From: Dichotomicrobium sp964540795
GTDB taxonomy: Bacteria > Pseudomonadota > Alphaproteobacteria > Rhizobiales > Rhodomicrobiaceae
DNA length: 64,000 nucleotides
Reading direction: 5' to 3'
Assembly (NCBI GenBank): GCA_964540795.1
Contig: CAZINX010000003.1
Coordinates: 1-64,000 of the forward strand
Shown in pieces: positions 1 through 7,763 of the stretch. The notes beneath the pieces were generated by a model. It ran no database searches. It worked only from the letters and a program-made list of their open reading frames with translations, and was not told where the DNA came from. Position numbers and translations under genes: made by a program. The stretch's first letter is position 1; each line of letters begins with the position of its first letter.

Positions 1-1
1 G

Positions 2-52
2 GGCGGCTACGACGTCTCTGGCTTCGGCACGGTCCATTTCAACAGCGCCTGA
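2..52 (+). CDS. Possible 3' end of a truncated gene
   Basis: An open frame enters from the left edge and stops with TGA at 50-52. The sixteen visible residues end in GTVHFNSA. This is too little to name a product; it could also be chance. It lies just before the REP-like repeat and the IS110 element. Confidence 0.25.
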   Translation, partial: GGYDVSGFGTVHFNSA

Positions 53-60
53 ACGGCAAC

Positions 61-91
61 TTTGTCATTGCGAGCGTAGCGAAGCAATTGT
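61..91 (+). repeat. REP-like palindromic repeat, left of IS110
   Basis: The stretch contains GTCATTGCGAGC followed by GCGAAGCAAT, an imperfect palindrome (ATTGC/GCAAT ends) of a kind often dispersed in proteobacterial genomes. A related copy lies on the opposite strand at 1231-1262, so the two copies flank the transposase in inverted orientation. IS110-family elements are known to target REP sequences, which makes the placement meaningful. Confidence 0.5.
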
Positions 92-249
92 GTGTTCGCG
101 ATGGTGTATGAGGGTTGTGTGGGTGGGCAACCGTAAGCAATCGGATCGTGCGATCGTCTGGATCGAGGTCTCCCACCCACACCGTTCCTGACCGCTTGAA
201 TGGTAGGAAGGGTATTCGCCCGTACACAATCGCAAGCACAGGCAACACC
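92..249 (+). ncRNA. Candidate IS110 bridge RNA / structured left-end leader
   Basis: The gene-free stretch before the transposase contains a perfect 11-bp inverted repeat, GTGTGGGTGGG at 117-127 and CCCACCCACAC at 172-182. The 44-nt loop can form a smaller CGATC/GATCG stem. In IS110-group elements such as IS621, the 5' non-coding left end encodes a bridge RNA of about 180 nt that specifies target and donor. Position, length and structure fit this, but no covariance model was run, and the loops have not been matched to target or donor sequence. Confidence 0.4.
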
Positions 250-1197
250 ATGGGTTTTATACACTTCATCGGGATCGATGTCAGCAAGGAGACCTTCGAC
301 GTGGCGGTTCATGGCCAGGCGGCCAGGCCGGCACGCTTCCCAAACAGCAGGGCCGGCGTGGCCGCCTTCATGAAGGCTTATGCCGCGCAACTGCCGGAGG
401 CGTTTGTCGTGGTGGAGGCGACCGGCGGTTATGAAGCCGCGCTGCTGGCCGCGCTTCTCGAGCAGGAGGTGGCCGTGCATCGCGCCGATCCGAGAGCGTC
501 CAGTTTCTTCCTGCGCTCGCTGGGCCGCAGAGCCAAGACCGATCGCCTCGACGCGCAGGGCCTGGCGCGCTATGGCGCGGAGCGTCATCACGAGTTGCGC
601 CTTTTCCGGTTGCCCGACGCGCAGCAGCAAAGGCTGCACAGCCTGATGGCGCGCCGGGCCGACCTGGTGGCCATGCGAACCGCGGAAATGAACCGCCGGA
701 AGCATCCGCGCTACCGCGAGCTCCGCACATCGGTGGACAGCGTCCCGAGCCTGCTGGATGAGCAAATCGCCCTGCTGGACCGGCGCATCGACAGCCTGGT
801 GAGCGCCACGGCCGCGCTTGCCGCAAAAATGCAGGTGCTGATCGCCATTCCCGGCGTCGGCAGGCAAACCGCCGTCACCCTGCTCGCCTTCATGCCCGAA
901 CTGGGAGCGCTGACCCGCAGACAGGCCGCAAGCCTCGCGGGATGCGCGCCGCATCCGCGCGACAGCGGCAAGACCAGCGGCTATCGCCGCACCGTCGGCG
1001 GGCGGGCGCATGTCAGACGCGCCCTGTACATGGCCGCGATGGCCGCACGAAACCACAACCCGGCGCTCAGAACCTTTTATGAAAACCTCGTCAAAAACGG
1101 CAAAAAGCCGCTCATCGCCCTGACCGCCGTCATGCGCAAACTCATCACCATTGCCAACGCCAAACTGCGCGATCACGCCATGCTCAAAACATGGTAG
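250..1197 (+). CDS. IS110-family DEDD transposase
   Basis: Transposase/recombinase of 315 aa that would cut and rejoin DNA under bridge-RNA guidance. The N-terminal RuvC-like domain shows the DEDD set: D10 in GIDVSK, E56 in VVEATGGYE, and D98 and D101 in KTDRLDAQG. The C-terminal transposase_20 part contains PGVGRQTA (helix-hairpin-helix-like, about 201-208) and the conserved serine S239 in RDSGKTSG, which corresponds to the catalytic serine of IS621. The ATG at 250 gives the conserved short N-terminus; an in-frame ATG at 115 would read through the structured leader and is less likely. The reading frame is intact and all catalytic residues are present, so the protein is probably active. Confidence 0.93.
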   Translation: MGFIHFIGIDVSKETFDVAVHGQAARPARFPNSRAGVAAFMKAYAAQLPEAFVVVEATGGYEAALLAALLEQEVAVHRADPRASSFFLRSLGRRAKTDRLDAQGLARYGAERHHELRLFRLPDAQQQRLHSLMARRADLVAMRTAEMNRRKHPRYRELRTSVDSVPSLLDEQIALLDRRIDSLVSATAALAAKMQVLIAIPGVGRQTAVTLLAFMPELGALTRRQAASLAGCAPHPRDSGKTSGYRRTVGGRAHVRRALYMAAMAARNHNPALRTFYENLVKNGKKPLIALTAVMRKLITIANAKLRDHAMLKTW

Positions 1198-1230
1198 ATC
1201 CAGCCCCACATGCCGCGCCTGGCTGCTGGG

Positions 1231-1262
1231 TTGCTTCGGCCATTCGGGCCTCGCAACGACGA
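1231..1262 (-). repeat. REP-like palindromic repeat, right of IS110
   Basis: Read on the minus strand this is TCGTTGCGAG, GGCC, a short loop, GGCC and GAAGCAA, so TTGC/GCAA and GGCC/GGCC can pair. It resembles the copy at 61-91 but lies in the opposite orientation. It begins 33 bp after the transposase stop and overlaps no recognised gene. Confidence 0.5.
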
Positions 1263-1270
1263 ACGCCGCG

Positions 1271-1648
1271 CTAAAGATGGCCCATCAGCACCAGCAACAT
1301 CACGACCGCCGCGTTCATCTGCGCCGAAACCGAAACGAAGCCGAGCGGCACCACGCGCACCCGCTGGACCTGAACCTCGCGCTTTACCGCCACAGGCGCA
1401 TCGGCGGGCCGCCCCCGCACCCAGCGCCAGACATAGCCCACCCCCGCGCGCGCATAGCGCACCATCGCCATCGACCCCTGCACCGCGCTGCGATAGCGCA
1501 GCGCCAGCACGATCCACGCCACAAGCCCCGCCCAGACCAGCGTCGAGATCAGATCGCGGATGATGAACCACGCCAGCGACCAGACCAGCCAGAGCGCGTA
1601 GCTGAACAGCCACCACACCAGCCCCAGAATTTCGCCAAGCGTTTCCAT
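1271..1648 (-). CDS. Small uncharacterised membrane protein
   Basis: Protein of 125 aa with a long hydrophobic N-terminal half (about residues 8-52, rich in W, L, I and V, probably two membrane segments) and a hydrophobic C-terminus (about 105-125). A basic stretch lies between them, including RYARAGVGYVWRWVRGR. The ATG at 1648 is preceded by GGGAGG with about 8 nt spacing, which supports a real gene. It lies downstream of rlmH on the same strand. I do not recognise the family, and no function can be assigned. Confidence 0.6.
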   Translation of the reverse strand: METLGEILGLVWWLFSYALWLVWSLAWFIIRDLISTLVWAGLVAWIVLALRYRSAVQGSMAMVRYARAGVGYVWRWVRGRPADAPVAVKREVQVQRVRVVPLGFVSVSAQMNAAVVMLLVLMGHL

Positions 1649-1752
1649 CCCGCGATCCTCCCGCGCCTTCCGCCCCAGCCGTCCCGCGCGCCGCGAAGAT
1701 AGGGCGTCACGATCAACGAGTCGCGGTGAATTTAAGCTGAAAGCGGATCAGT

Positions 1753-2235
1753 TCAGGCGCGGTGATAGGGATGGCCGGCGAGGATGGTCGCCGAGCGGTA
1801 GATCTGTTCGGCCAGCACGATGCGCGCCAACCCGTGCGGGAGGGTCATCCGGCCCAGCGAGAGCATGAGGTCCGCCGCTCGCGGCGCCGCATCGCCATGA
1901 CCGTCAGGCCCGCCGATCAGAAAGCAGGTCCGGGCAACGCCCGCATCGCGCCATGCGCCAATAAGCGCGGCGAATTTCTCGCTGGAAAGCTGCTTGCCGC
2001 CAGCATCCAGAGCAACGACGCGCGCCCCGTCGGGAACCCGCGCCAGCATCGCGTCGGCCTCGTCCGCGCGGCGCGCGGCGGCGTTATCCTTCCGGCTTTC
2101 GCCGAGTTCAATCTCCTCGACTGGCCCCAGCCCGATGCCGCGGCCCAGGCGATCGAAGCGTTCGATGTAGCGATCGGCCAGCCCACGCTCGGCGCTGTCT
2201 TTCAGACGACCGACGGCGATCAGGCTCACGCGCAT
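1753..2235 (-). CDS. rlmH: 23S rRNA (pseudouridine1915-N3)-methyltransferase RlmH
   Basis: SPOUT-class methyltransferase of 160 aa that methylates the pseudouridine at position 1915 in helix 69 of 23S rRNA. The knotted SAM site is visible as FLIGGPDGHG (about residues 105-114), and the protein ends in GHPYHRA, the usual tail that contributes to the active site. Length matches the family (about 155-160 aa). It follows rsfS and nadD on the same strand, a common bacterial order. Confidence 0.95.
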   Translation of the reverse strand: MRVSLIAVGRLKDSAERGLADRYIERFDRLGRGIGLGPVEEIELGESRKDNAAARRADEADAMLARVPDGARVVALDAGGKQLSSEKFAALIGAWRDAGVARTCFLIGGPDGHGDAAPRAADLMLSLGRMTLPHGLARIVLAEQIYRSATILAGHPYHRA

Positions 2236-2259
2236 CGCCCGCCCCGCCGCCGCGTTCGG

Positions 2260-2673
2260 TTACGCGGACCGCGGACTGTCCGGGCGGTCAGCCAGCCACA
2301 TCTTTTCGAGATTGTAGAACTCGCGCACTTCCGGCTGGAACAGATGCACGATCACTGCCCCCGTGTCGATCAGCACCCAATCGCATTTGGGCATCCCCTC
2401 GACCGAGGCGTCCGCAACGCCAGCCTCCTTGAGGCGCTTGACAAGATTGTCGGCGATCGCGCCGACATGCCGCTCAGACCTTCCCGAGGCGACCACCATG
2501 TAATCGCCAATCAGGGTTTTCCCCGCGAGATCGATCGCGACCACATCCTCAGCCTTGGAGTCCTCCAGTGAGGACTGAACGATCTCCAGCAACGTCGTTG
2601 CTCCCACGCTGTCCTGCGCGGGTCCAACGTGATGAGGCGCGCCGCGTGAGGCGCCCTCGGCTGATGTCGGCAT
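2260..2673 (-). CDS. rsfS: Ribosomal silencing factor RsfS
   Basis: RsfS (DUF143) binds ribosomal protein uL14 and blocks joining of 30S and 50S subunits when nutrients are short. The core is visible from LEIVQSSLEDSKAED to VHLFQPEVREFYNLEKMW, including GDYMVVASGRSERH and CDWVLIDTG. The chosen start gives 137 aa with an N-terminal extension of about 27 residues, so a downstream start is possible. The gene ends 24 bp before rlmH and follows nadD after 144 bp. Confidence 0.93.
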   Translation of the reverse strand: MPTSAEGASRGAPHHVGPAQDSVGATTLLEIVQSSLEDSKAEDVVAIDLAGKTLIGDYMVVASGRSERHVGAIADNLVKRLKEAGVADASVEGMPKCDWVLIDTGAVIVHLFQPEVREFYNLEKMWLADRPDSPRSA

Positions 2674-2817
2674 GAGCAGTTGAATGTCCCTCCATCCTGG
2701 ACCCTGGAGAGCCGGAGCGCCTGACGCAGGACCGGCCCTGAGGACGCTGCCACAACCGGCTGCAGCTGTGACATTTTCGCCCTCTGCTACGAAATGTGCA
2801 TGAATCGACGCCGGAAT

Positions 2818-3504
2818 TCAATCCCCGGCGGCATCGCTTGGCGTCCCGGCCGCCCGCTGCTGACGGCGCAGCTGCGTGGAGGAGATGTCGGCCAGCGGGA
2901 TCGTGAGATAGGTCCATGCCGGCGGCGGCATCAGCGCCAGCGCGCCGGCCTGCGCCTCGTCCAGCCGTGAGCGCCGGAACGCCGCCGCCGCGGGCGAGGC
3001 CATCGCGCGAAAGCGGAAGCCGGGCCGGTCCAGCACCGCGACGGGCAGGCCGCGCATGATCCCGCGCCACTCCTGCCAGCGGTGAAAACTGGCCAGATTG
3101 TCCCCGCCCATGATCCAGACGAAATGCACGCCGGCAAACCGCCGCCGGAGAAACGCAATTGTCCGCGCGGTGTAAGCGGTGGGCAACGCCGCCTCGAAGC
3201 CGGTGACCTTGATTCGCGGATGGTTCATCATCCGCTGCGTAGCGCTCAGACGCTCGGACAGCGCGGCGAGGTCGCCATGCGCCTTGATCGGGTTGCCAGG
3301 CGTCACGACCAGCCAGACCTGGTCCAGCCCCAGCCGGCGCAGCGCCGTCTCGGCAATGTGGCGATGCCCCTCATGCGGCGGGTTGAACGAGCCGCCGAGC
3401 AGCCCGATCCGCATGTCCGGCCATGCGGGTGGCGGCCCCAGTGTCTCGCGGTCGAACCGCAGCCCCGCCTCCCCGCCAGCGTCTACACCCGTTACCAGCG
3501 TCAT
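2818..3504 (-). CDS. nadD: Nicotinate-nucleotide adenylyltransferase NadD
   Basis: Transfers AMP to nicotinate mononucleotide to make deamido-NAD in NAD synthesis. The nucleotidyltransferase signature GGSFNPPHEGH lies near residue 35 and the second motif ISSTQLRR near the C-terminus. From the ATG at 3504 the protein has 228 aa; a second in-frame ATG at 3414 (MRIGLLGG) would give 198 aa, also within family range. The gene starts 29 bp after the proA stop, so nadD is probably co-transcribed with proBA. Confidence 0.93.
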   Translation of the reverse strand: MTLVTGVDAGGEAGLRFDRETLGPPPAWPDMRIGLLGGSFNPPHEGHRHIAETALRRLGLDQVWLVVTPGNPIKAHGDLAALSERLSATQRMMNHPRIKVTGFEAALPTAYTARTIAFLRRRFAGVHFVWIMGGDNLASFHRWQEWRGIMRGLPVAVLDRPGFRFRAMASPAAAAFRRSRLDEAQAGALALMPPPAWTYLTIPLADISSTQLRRQQRAAGTPSDAAGD

Positions 3505-3533
3505 GCCCGCATCCGCCGTCGCATCATCGCGTC

Positions 3534-4829
3534 TCACGCCGGGCGGATCTGGCCGCTGCCGCGCACGACATATTTGAAGCTGGTGAGCTGCTCGACTCCG
3601 ATGGGGCCGCGCGCGTGCATCTTGCCGGTGGCGATGCCGATCTCCGCCCCCATGCCGAACTCGCCGCCATCGGCGAACTGGGTCGAGGCGTTCCAGAGCA
3701 CGATGGCGCTGTCCACGCCGTTCAGGAAGACCTCGGCCGCCACTGGATCTTCGGTGATGATCGCCTCGGTGTGGTGCGAACTGTAATGGGCGATATGCCC
3801 CAGAGCGCCCTCGACGCCGTCCACCACCTTCACCGAGATGATCGCGTCGAGATATTCGGTGCGCCAGTCCTCCTCGCTCGCCGGCTTTACCCGCGGGTCG
3901 GCAGCCTGGGCCGCATCGTCGCCGCGCACCTCGCACCCTGCGGGGATTAGCGCATCGATCAGCGCGGGCAGATGCGCAGACGGGGCATCGCGATCGACCA
4001 GCAGCGTCTCCGCCGCACCGCAAATGCCGGGCCGGCGCATCTTGGCGTTGACGACGACCTCCCTCGCCATGTCGAGATCAGCGGCCTTGTCCACGTAGAC
4101 ATGGCAGATGCCTTCCAGATGCGCAAAGACCGGCACGCGCGCGTCCGCCTGCACGCGCTCAACGAGGCTCTTGCCGCCGCGCGGAACGATCACGTCGATA
4201 TTGCCGCCAAGCCCGGAGAGCATGTGGCCGACGGCTTCGCGGTCCGTGGTCGGGACGAGCTGGATCGCGGCTTCGGGCAGCCCCGCGGCGCGCAGGCCCT
4301 CCACCAGGCAGGCGTGGATGGCGCGGCTGGAATGGATGCTGTCCGAGCCGGGCCGGAGGATCGCGGCGTTCCCCGATTTCAGGCACAGCGCGCCGGCATC
4401 CGCGGTCACGTTCGGGCGGCTTTCGTAAATGATGCCGATGACGCCGATGGGGGTGCGCACCCGCTGGATGTGCAGGCCGTTGGGCCGCGTCCACTCCGCG
4501 ATGACCGCGCCAACCGGATCGTCCAGCGCGGCGATGTCCTCCAGCGCAGCGGCGATCGCCTCGATGCGCTTCTCGTCGAGCCGCAACCGGTCCACCGCGG
4601 ACTTCGGGCGGCCCTGATCCTCGGCGGCGGCCACATCGTCCGCGTTCGCGGCGAGAATCTTTTCGACGCTCCTGCGCAGCGCCGCCGCGCTCGCATGTAG
4701 CGCGGCGTTTTTCGTCCCGGCGTCCGTCGTGGCCAGTTCCCAGGCCGCCGCGCGCGCGGCTTCGCCCAGCCCCGCCATCACCGCGGCGAGCGGCTTGCCC
4801 GCCGTCTGTTCCACTGTCTCTTGCATCAT
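3534..4829 (-). CDS. proA: Gamma-glutamyl phosphate reductase ProA
   Basis: NADPH-dependent reductase of 431 aa that converts gamma-glutamyl phosphate to glutamate-5-semialdehyde, the second step of proline synthesis. Family stretches include IGVIGIIYESRPNVT, LKSGNAAILRPGS and the catalytic-cysteine region RRPGICGAAETLL. The start overlaps the proB stop by 4 bp (ATGA), so the two genes are translationally coupled. Length is typical. Confidence 0.96.
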   Translation of the reverse strand: MMQETVEQTAGKPLAAVMAGLGEAARAAAWELATTDAGTKNAALHASAAALRRSVEKILAANADDVAAAEDQGRPKSAVDRLRLDEKRIEAIAAALEDIAALDDPVGAVIAEWTRPNGLHIQRVRTPIGVIGIIYESRPNVTADAGALCLKSGNAAILRPGSDSIHSSRAIHACLVEGLRAAGLPEAAIQLVPTTDREAVGHMLSGLGGNIDVIVPRGGKSLVERVQADARVPVFAHLEGICHVYVDKAADLDMAREVVVNAKMRRPGICGAAETLLVDRDAPSAHLPALIDALIPAGCEVRGDDAAQAADPRVKPASEEDWRTEYLDAIISVKVVDGVEGALGHIAHYSSHHTEAIITEDPVAAEVFLNGVDSAIVLWNASTQFADGGEFGMGAEIGIATGKMHARGPIGVEQLTSFKYVVRGSGQIRPA

Positions 4830-6037
4830 GCCTCTCCCGCCTTGGGGCTGAGCAACGCTTCGGCGTCCTCGTGCTCGCGCGCGCCCGGCGTCAGCGCCAT
4901 GTCATCCCGGTGGATCATCTCGTCGCGCCCGCGATAGCCGAGAAGCTGCTCGATCTCGCGGGTCTTGCGCCCGATCAACAACCGCGCATCGCTGCTGGAA
5001 TAAGCGGCGAGGCCTCGCCCGATCATCTCGCCGCGCCGGTCGCGGATTTCCACGGTATCACCCCGCCCAAAGACCCCCTCGACATCGACGACGCCCGCAG
5101 GCAACAGGCTGCGCCCGGATTTTAGCGCCGCCACCGCGCCATCGTCGATGACGAGCGCCCCGGCGGCGTCGAGCCGCCCGGCAATCCAGCGCTTGCGCGC
5201 GGCCAAAGGCGTCGAGTGCGCAACGAACAGCGTGCACGGCGCGCCTTGCGACAGCGCGGCCAGCGGATGCTGGCCCTTGCCCAGCGCAACGATCATGTTC
5301 GTGCCCGCCGCCACGGCGATCTTGCCCGCCTCGATCTTCGTGACCATGCCGCCGCGCGACAGCTCGGTCCCGGCATCGCCCGCCATCGCCTCGATTTCCG
5401 GCGTAATGTGCTGCACCACTTCGAGCCGCTTGGCGCCCGCATCGCGGTCGGGCGGCGCGGTGTAAAGACCGTCTACGTCGGACAGCAGCACCAGGCAATC
5501 CGCGCTAATCATAGAGGCGACGCGCGCCGCCAGCCGGTCATTGTCGCCGTAGCGGATTTCCGTAGTCGCTACAGTGTCGTTCTCGTTCACGACCGGCACC
5601 GCGCCGAGCGACAGCAGCGTCCGCACGGTGCTGCGCGCGTTCAGATAACGCCGACGCTGCTCGGTATCGCCCAGCGTCAGCAGGATCTGCGCCGCCGCCA
5701 ACCCGCGATCCGACAGCATCTGACGATAGGCGTGCGCAAGGTCGATCTGCCCGACCGCCGCGGCGGCCTGGCTCTCCTCCAGCTTCAGCGGCCCGCCGGG
5801 CAGGCGCAGCGCATGGCGGCCCAGAGCAATGGCCCCGGACGAGACGAGTACGACCTGCTTGCCGTCCGCTTTCAGCGCGGCGATGTCGTCGATCAGCGAG
5901 CCGAGCCATGCCGCGTTCAGCCGGCCGGTCGCGGAGTCGGCCAGCAGCGCCGAGCCGATTTTCACGACGATCAGATGCGCGTTCCGCCATTCCGGTCTGA
6001 CTTCGGGCATGGGCGTGTCCTTGTCCTTTCGCGCCAT
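4826..6037 (-). CDS. proB: Glutamate 5-kinase ProB with PUA domain
   Basis: First enzyme of proline synthesis; phosphorylates the gamma-carboxylate of glutamate. The amino-acid-kinase domain shows VVKIGSALL, LVSSGAIALG, NENDTVAT and GTELSRGGMVTKIEA. A PUA domain follows (about residues 300-385, from SGRSLLPAGVV). The ATG at 6037 gives 403 aa; the in-frame ATG at 6010 (MPEVRPEW) has a better-spaced AGGA and may be the true start. The protein is normally feedback-inhibited by proline. Confidence 0.95.
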   Translation of the reverse strand: MARKDKDTPMPEVRPEWRNAHLIVVKIGSALLADSATGRLNAAWLGSLIDDIAALKADGKQVVLVSSGAIALGRHALRLPGGPLKLEESQAAAAVGQIDLAHAYRQMLSDRGLAAAQILLTLGDTEQRRRYLNARSTVRTLLSLGAVPVVNENDTVATTEIRYGDNDRLAARVASMISADCLVLLSDVDGLYTAPPDRDAGAKRLEVVQHITPEIEAMAGDAGTELSRGGMVTKIEAGKIAVAAGTNMIVALGKGQHPLAALSQGAPCTLFVAHSTPLAARKRWIAGRLDAAGALVIDDGAVAALKSGRSLLPAGVVDVEGVFGRGDTVEIRDRRGEMIGRGLAAYSSSDARLLIGRKTREIEQLLGYRGRDEMIHRDDMALTPGAREHEDAEALLSPKAGEA

Positions 6038-6071
6038 CTATGAGCGGATGCGCGCGCGGACGCAAGGGCGC

Positions 6072-7109
6072 TCAGGGCTGCCAGGATGCGCGCGGCCTGG
6101 CGTCGGCGTCCTCGCGCTCCTTCGACTGCCTGATCCCGGCCCCGATGCGAAACAGCGCGGCACGCACATTCAGCCCCGAAACGGCGGAGAGCAACAGCGG
6201 CTCCTGCCCGCATTCGGCCGCCAGCAGCGCCTGCTTGCGCGCGGCCTCTTCGCCGTCAACCGCGTCGCATTTGCTCAGCGCGACGATCTCCGGCTTTTCG
6301 CTCAGCACGGCGTCATAGGCCGCGAGTTCGCAGCGCACGATGCGATAGTCTTGCGCCGGGTCCTCGCTCGTCACGTCCACCAGATGCAGCAGCACGCGCG
6401 TGCGCTCGACATGGCCGAGGAAGCGGTCGCCGATGCCTGCGCCCATATGCGCGCCTTCGATCAAGCCGGGGATGTCGGCAAGCACGAAGTCGGTATCGTC
6501 AACCTTCACCACCCCGAGGTTCGGGTGGAGCGTCGTGAAGGGATAATCCGCGATCTTCGGCTTGGCCGCGCTCACTGCCGCGAGAAAGGTCGATTTCCCG
6601 GCGTTCGGCAGCCCCACCAGCCCCGCATCGGCGATCAGCTTCAGCCGCAGCCAGATCGTCATCTCCGTGCCCGGCTGTCCCGGATTGGCATGGCGCGGCG
6701 CCTGGTTGGTCGAGGTCTTGAAGCGCGCGTTGCCGAAGCCGCCATTGCCGCCGCGCGCCAAAAGGACGCGCTCGCCCGGCTCAGTCAGGTCGGCCAGAAG
6801 CGTCTCGTTGTCCTCGGCGAAAATCTGCGTGCCGGGCGGCACCTTCAGAGTCGCATCCTCGCCGCTTGCCCCCGTGCGGTTGCGCCCTGCCCCGTCCATG
6901 CCGCGCCCCGCCTTGTAGTGCTGCTGATAGCGGAAGTCGATCAGCGTGTTGAGATTGTCGACGCACTCCGCCCAGACATCGCCGCCGCGCCCGCCGTCGC
7001 CGCCATCCGGGCCGCCGAATTCGACGAACTTTTCGCGCCTGAACGACAGGCTGCCATTCCCGCCATCCCCGGAGCGGATGTAGACCTTGGCCTGGTCGAG
7101 GAATTTCAT
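6072..7109 (-). CDS. obg: Obg-family GTPase (ObgE/CgtA)
   Basis: Essential GTPase of 345 aa acting in late 50S ribosome assembly and stress control. The glycine-rich Obg fold covers about residues 1-158 (GDGGNGSLSFRREK, GGDGGRGGDVW). The G domain follows, with P-loop GLPNAGKST, switch II DIPGLIEGA and base-recognition motif SKCD. The start MKFLDQAK at 7109 is the usual Obg N-terminus; the longer frame upstream is ignored. It lies 34 bp upstream of proB and diverges from the hydroxylase gene. Confidence 0.96.
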   Translation of the reverse strand: MKFLDQAKVYIRSGDGGNGSLSFRREKFVEFGGPDGGDGGRGGDVWAECVDNLNTLIDFRYQQHYKAGRGMDGAGRNRTGASGEDATLKVPPGTQIFAEDNETLLADLTEPGERVLLARGGNGGFGNARFKTSTNQAPRHANPGQPGTEMTIWLRLKLIADAGLVGLPNAGKSTFLAAVSAAKPKIADYPFTTLHPNLGVVKVDDTDFVLADIPGLIEGAHMGAGIGDRFLGHVERTRVLLHLVDVTSEDPAQDYRIVRCELAAYDAVLSEKPEIVALSKCDAVDGEEAARKQALLAAECGQEPLLLSAVSGLNVRAALFRIGAGIRQSKEREDADARPRASWQP

Positions 7110-7192
7110 GGTACATCGGTCCTTAACCGCGCGCGGCGCGTATGGCATACGGCGTTGGCCGAGCGCCGCGAGTCAGTAGATGGAGTGAGGTC

Positions 7193-7681
7193 TTGTCGCA
7201 ATTCTGGATCGTCCTGGGCGTGTCGCTTGTCAGCTTCGTGGCGATGGAAGCCTGCGCCTGGCTCATCCACCGCTACATCATGCACGGCCCACTTTGGTTT
7301 ATCCATAAAACGCATCATCGCCCGCGCCGCGGAATATTCGAGTGGAACGACCTTTTCGCGCTTTTGTTCGCGGTGATCGCCGCACCGCTGTTTTACTTCG
7401 GAACGCGGGGCTATCCGCCGCTGCTCGGCATCGCATTGGGCATGATCGGCTACGGCGTGGCCTATTTCCTCGTCCATGATGTGCTGGTGCACCGCCGCGT
7501 CGGTCATCGCTTCACGCCCGCGCGGGGGTATCTGCGCCGCGTGCATCAGGCGCATCACATGCATCATGCCGTGCGCGAGCGCGACGGGGCCGTGTCGTTC
7601 GGCTTCCTGATGGCCCCTCGTCCTGAAACGCTCGCCAAGAAACTCAGGGAGCGCCACGGCCAAGGCGCGCCAGCGGAATAG
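7193..7681 (+). CDS. CrtZ-like beta-carotene hydroxylase family protein
   Basis: Small integral-membrane di-iron hydroxylase. Four histidine clusters typical of the fatty acid hydroxylase/CrtZ superfamily are present: HRYIMHG, HKTHHRPR, HDVLVHRR and HQAHHMHH, between hydrophobic helices. CrtZ adds 3-hydroxyls to beta-ionone rings (zeaxanthin synthesis). I chose the TTG at 7193, which has GGAG 7 nt upstream and gives 162 aa; the ATG at 7142 would give 179 aa but lacks a ribosome-binding site. No other carotenoid gene is in the window, so the substrate is uncertain. Confidence 0.85.
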   Translation: MSQFWIVLGVSLVSFVAMEACAWLIHRYIMHGPLWFIHKTHHRPRRGIFEWNDLFALLFAVIAAPLFYFGTRGYPPLLGIALGMIGYGVAYFLVHDVLVHRRVGHRFTPARGYLRRVHQAHHMHHAVRERDGAVSFGFLMAPRPETLAKKLRERHGQGAPAE

Positions 7682-7704
7682 CGCGAACGCTGTGGTAGGC
7701 GGCG

Positions 7705-7720
7705 TTAACCATTTCGGTTA
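7705..7720. promoter_or_regulatory. Inverted repeat upstream of the nicotianamine-synthase-like gene
   Basis: TAACC, 5 nt, GGTTA (7706-7720) forms a small dyad about 44 nt before the chosen start of the next gene. It could be an operator, but the arms are short and I cannot match it to a known metal-regulator box. Confidence 0.25.
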
Positions 7721-7763
7721 TCCTAGCCTTGAGGTCAGGAATGGCGCGAGGGCTGCGGTGTGG

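Larger units (their letters stand above)
92..1230 (+). mobile_element. IS110-family insertion sequence (ends approximate)
   Basis: The element consists of a structured left end of about 158 nt, one intact DEDD transposase gene and a short right end of about 33 nt, with a REP-like repeat on each side. IS110 elements usually lack terminal inverted repeats and target duplications, so the exact ends cannot be fixed from one copy; the ends given are the edges of the REP-like repeats. A long 5' and short 3' non-coding end resembles the IS110 group rather than the IS1111 group. Confidence 0.55.

Noticed and set aside
7..1209. Long open frame antisense to the IS110 transposase
   Set aside because: It is the mirror of a GC-rich coding gene; the plus-strand frame has all DEDD residues.
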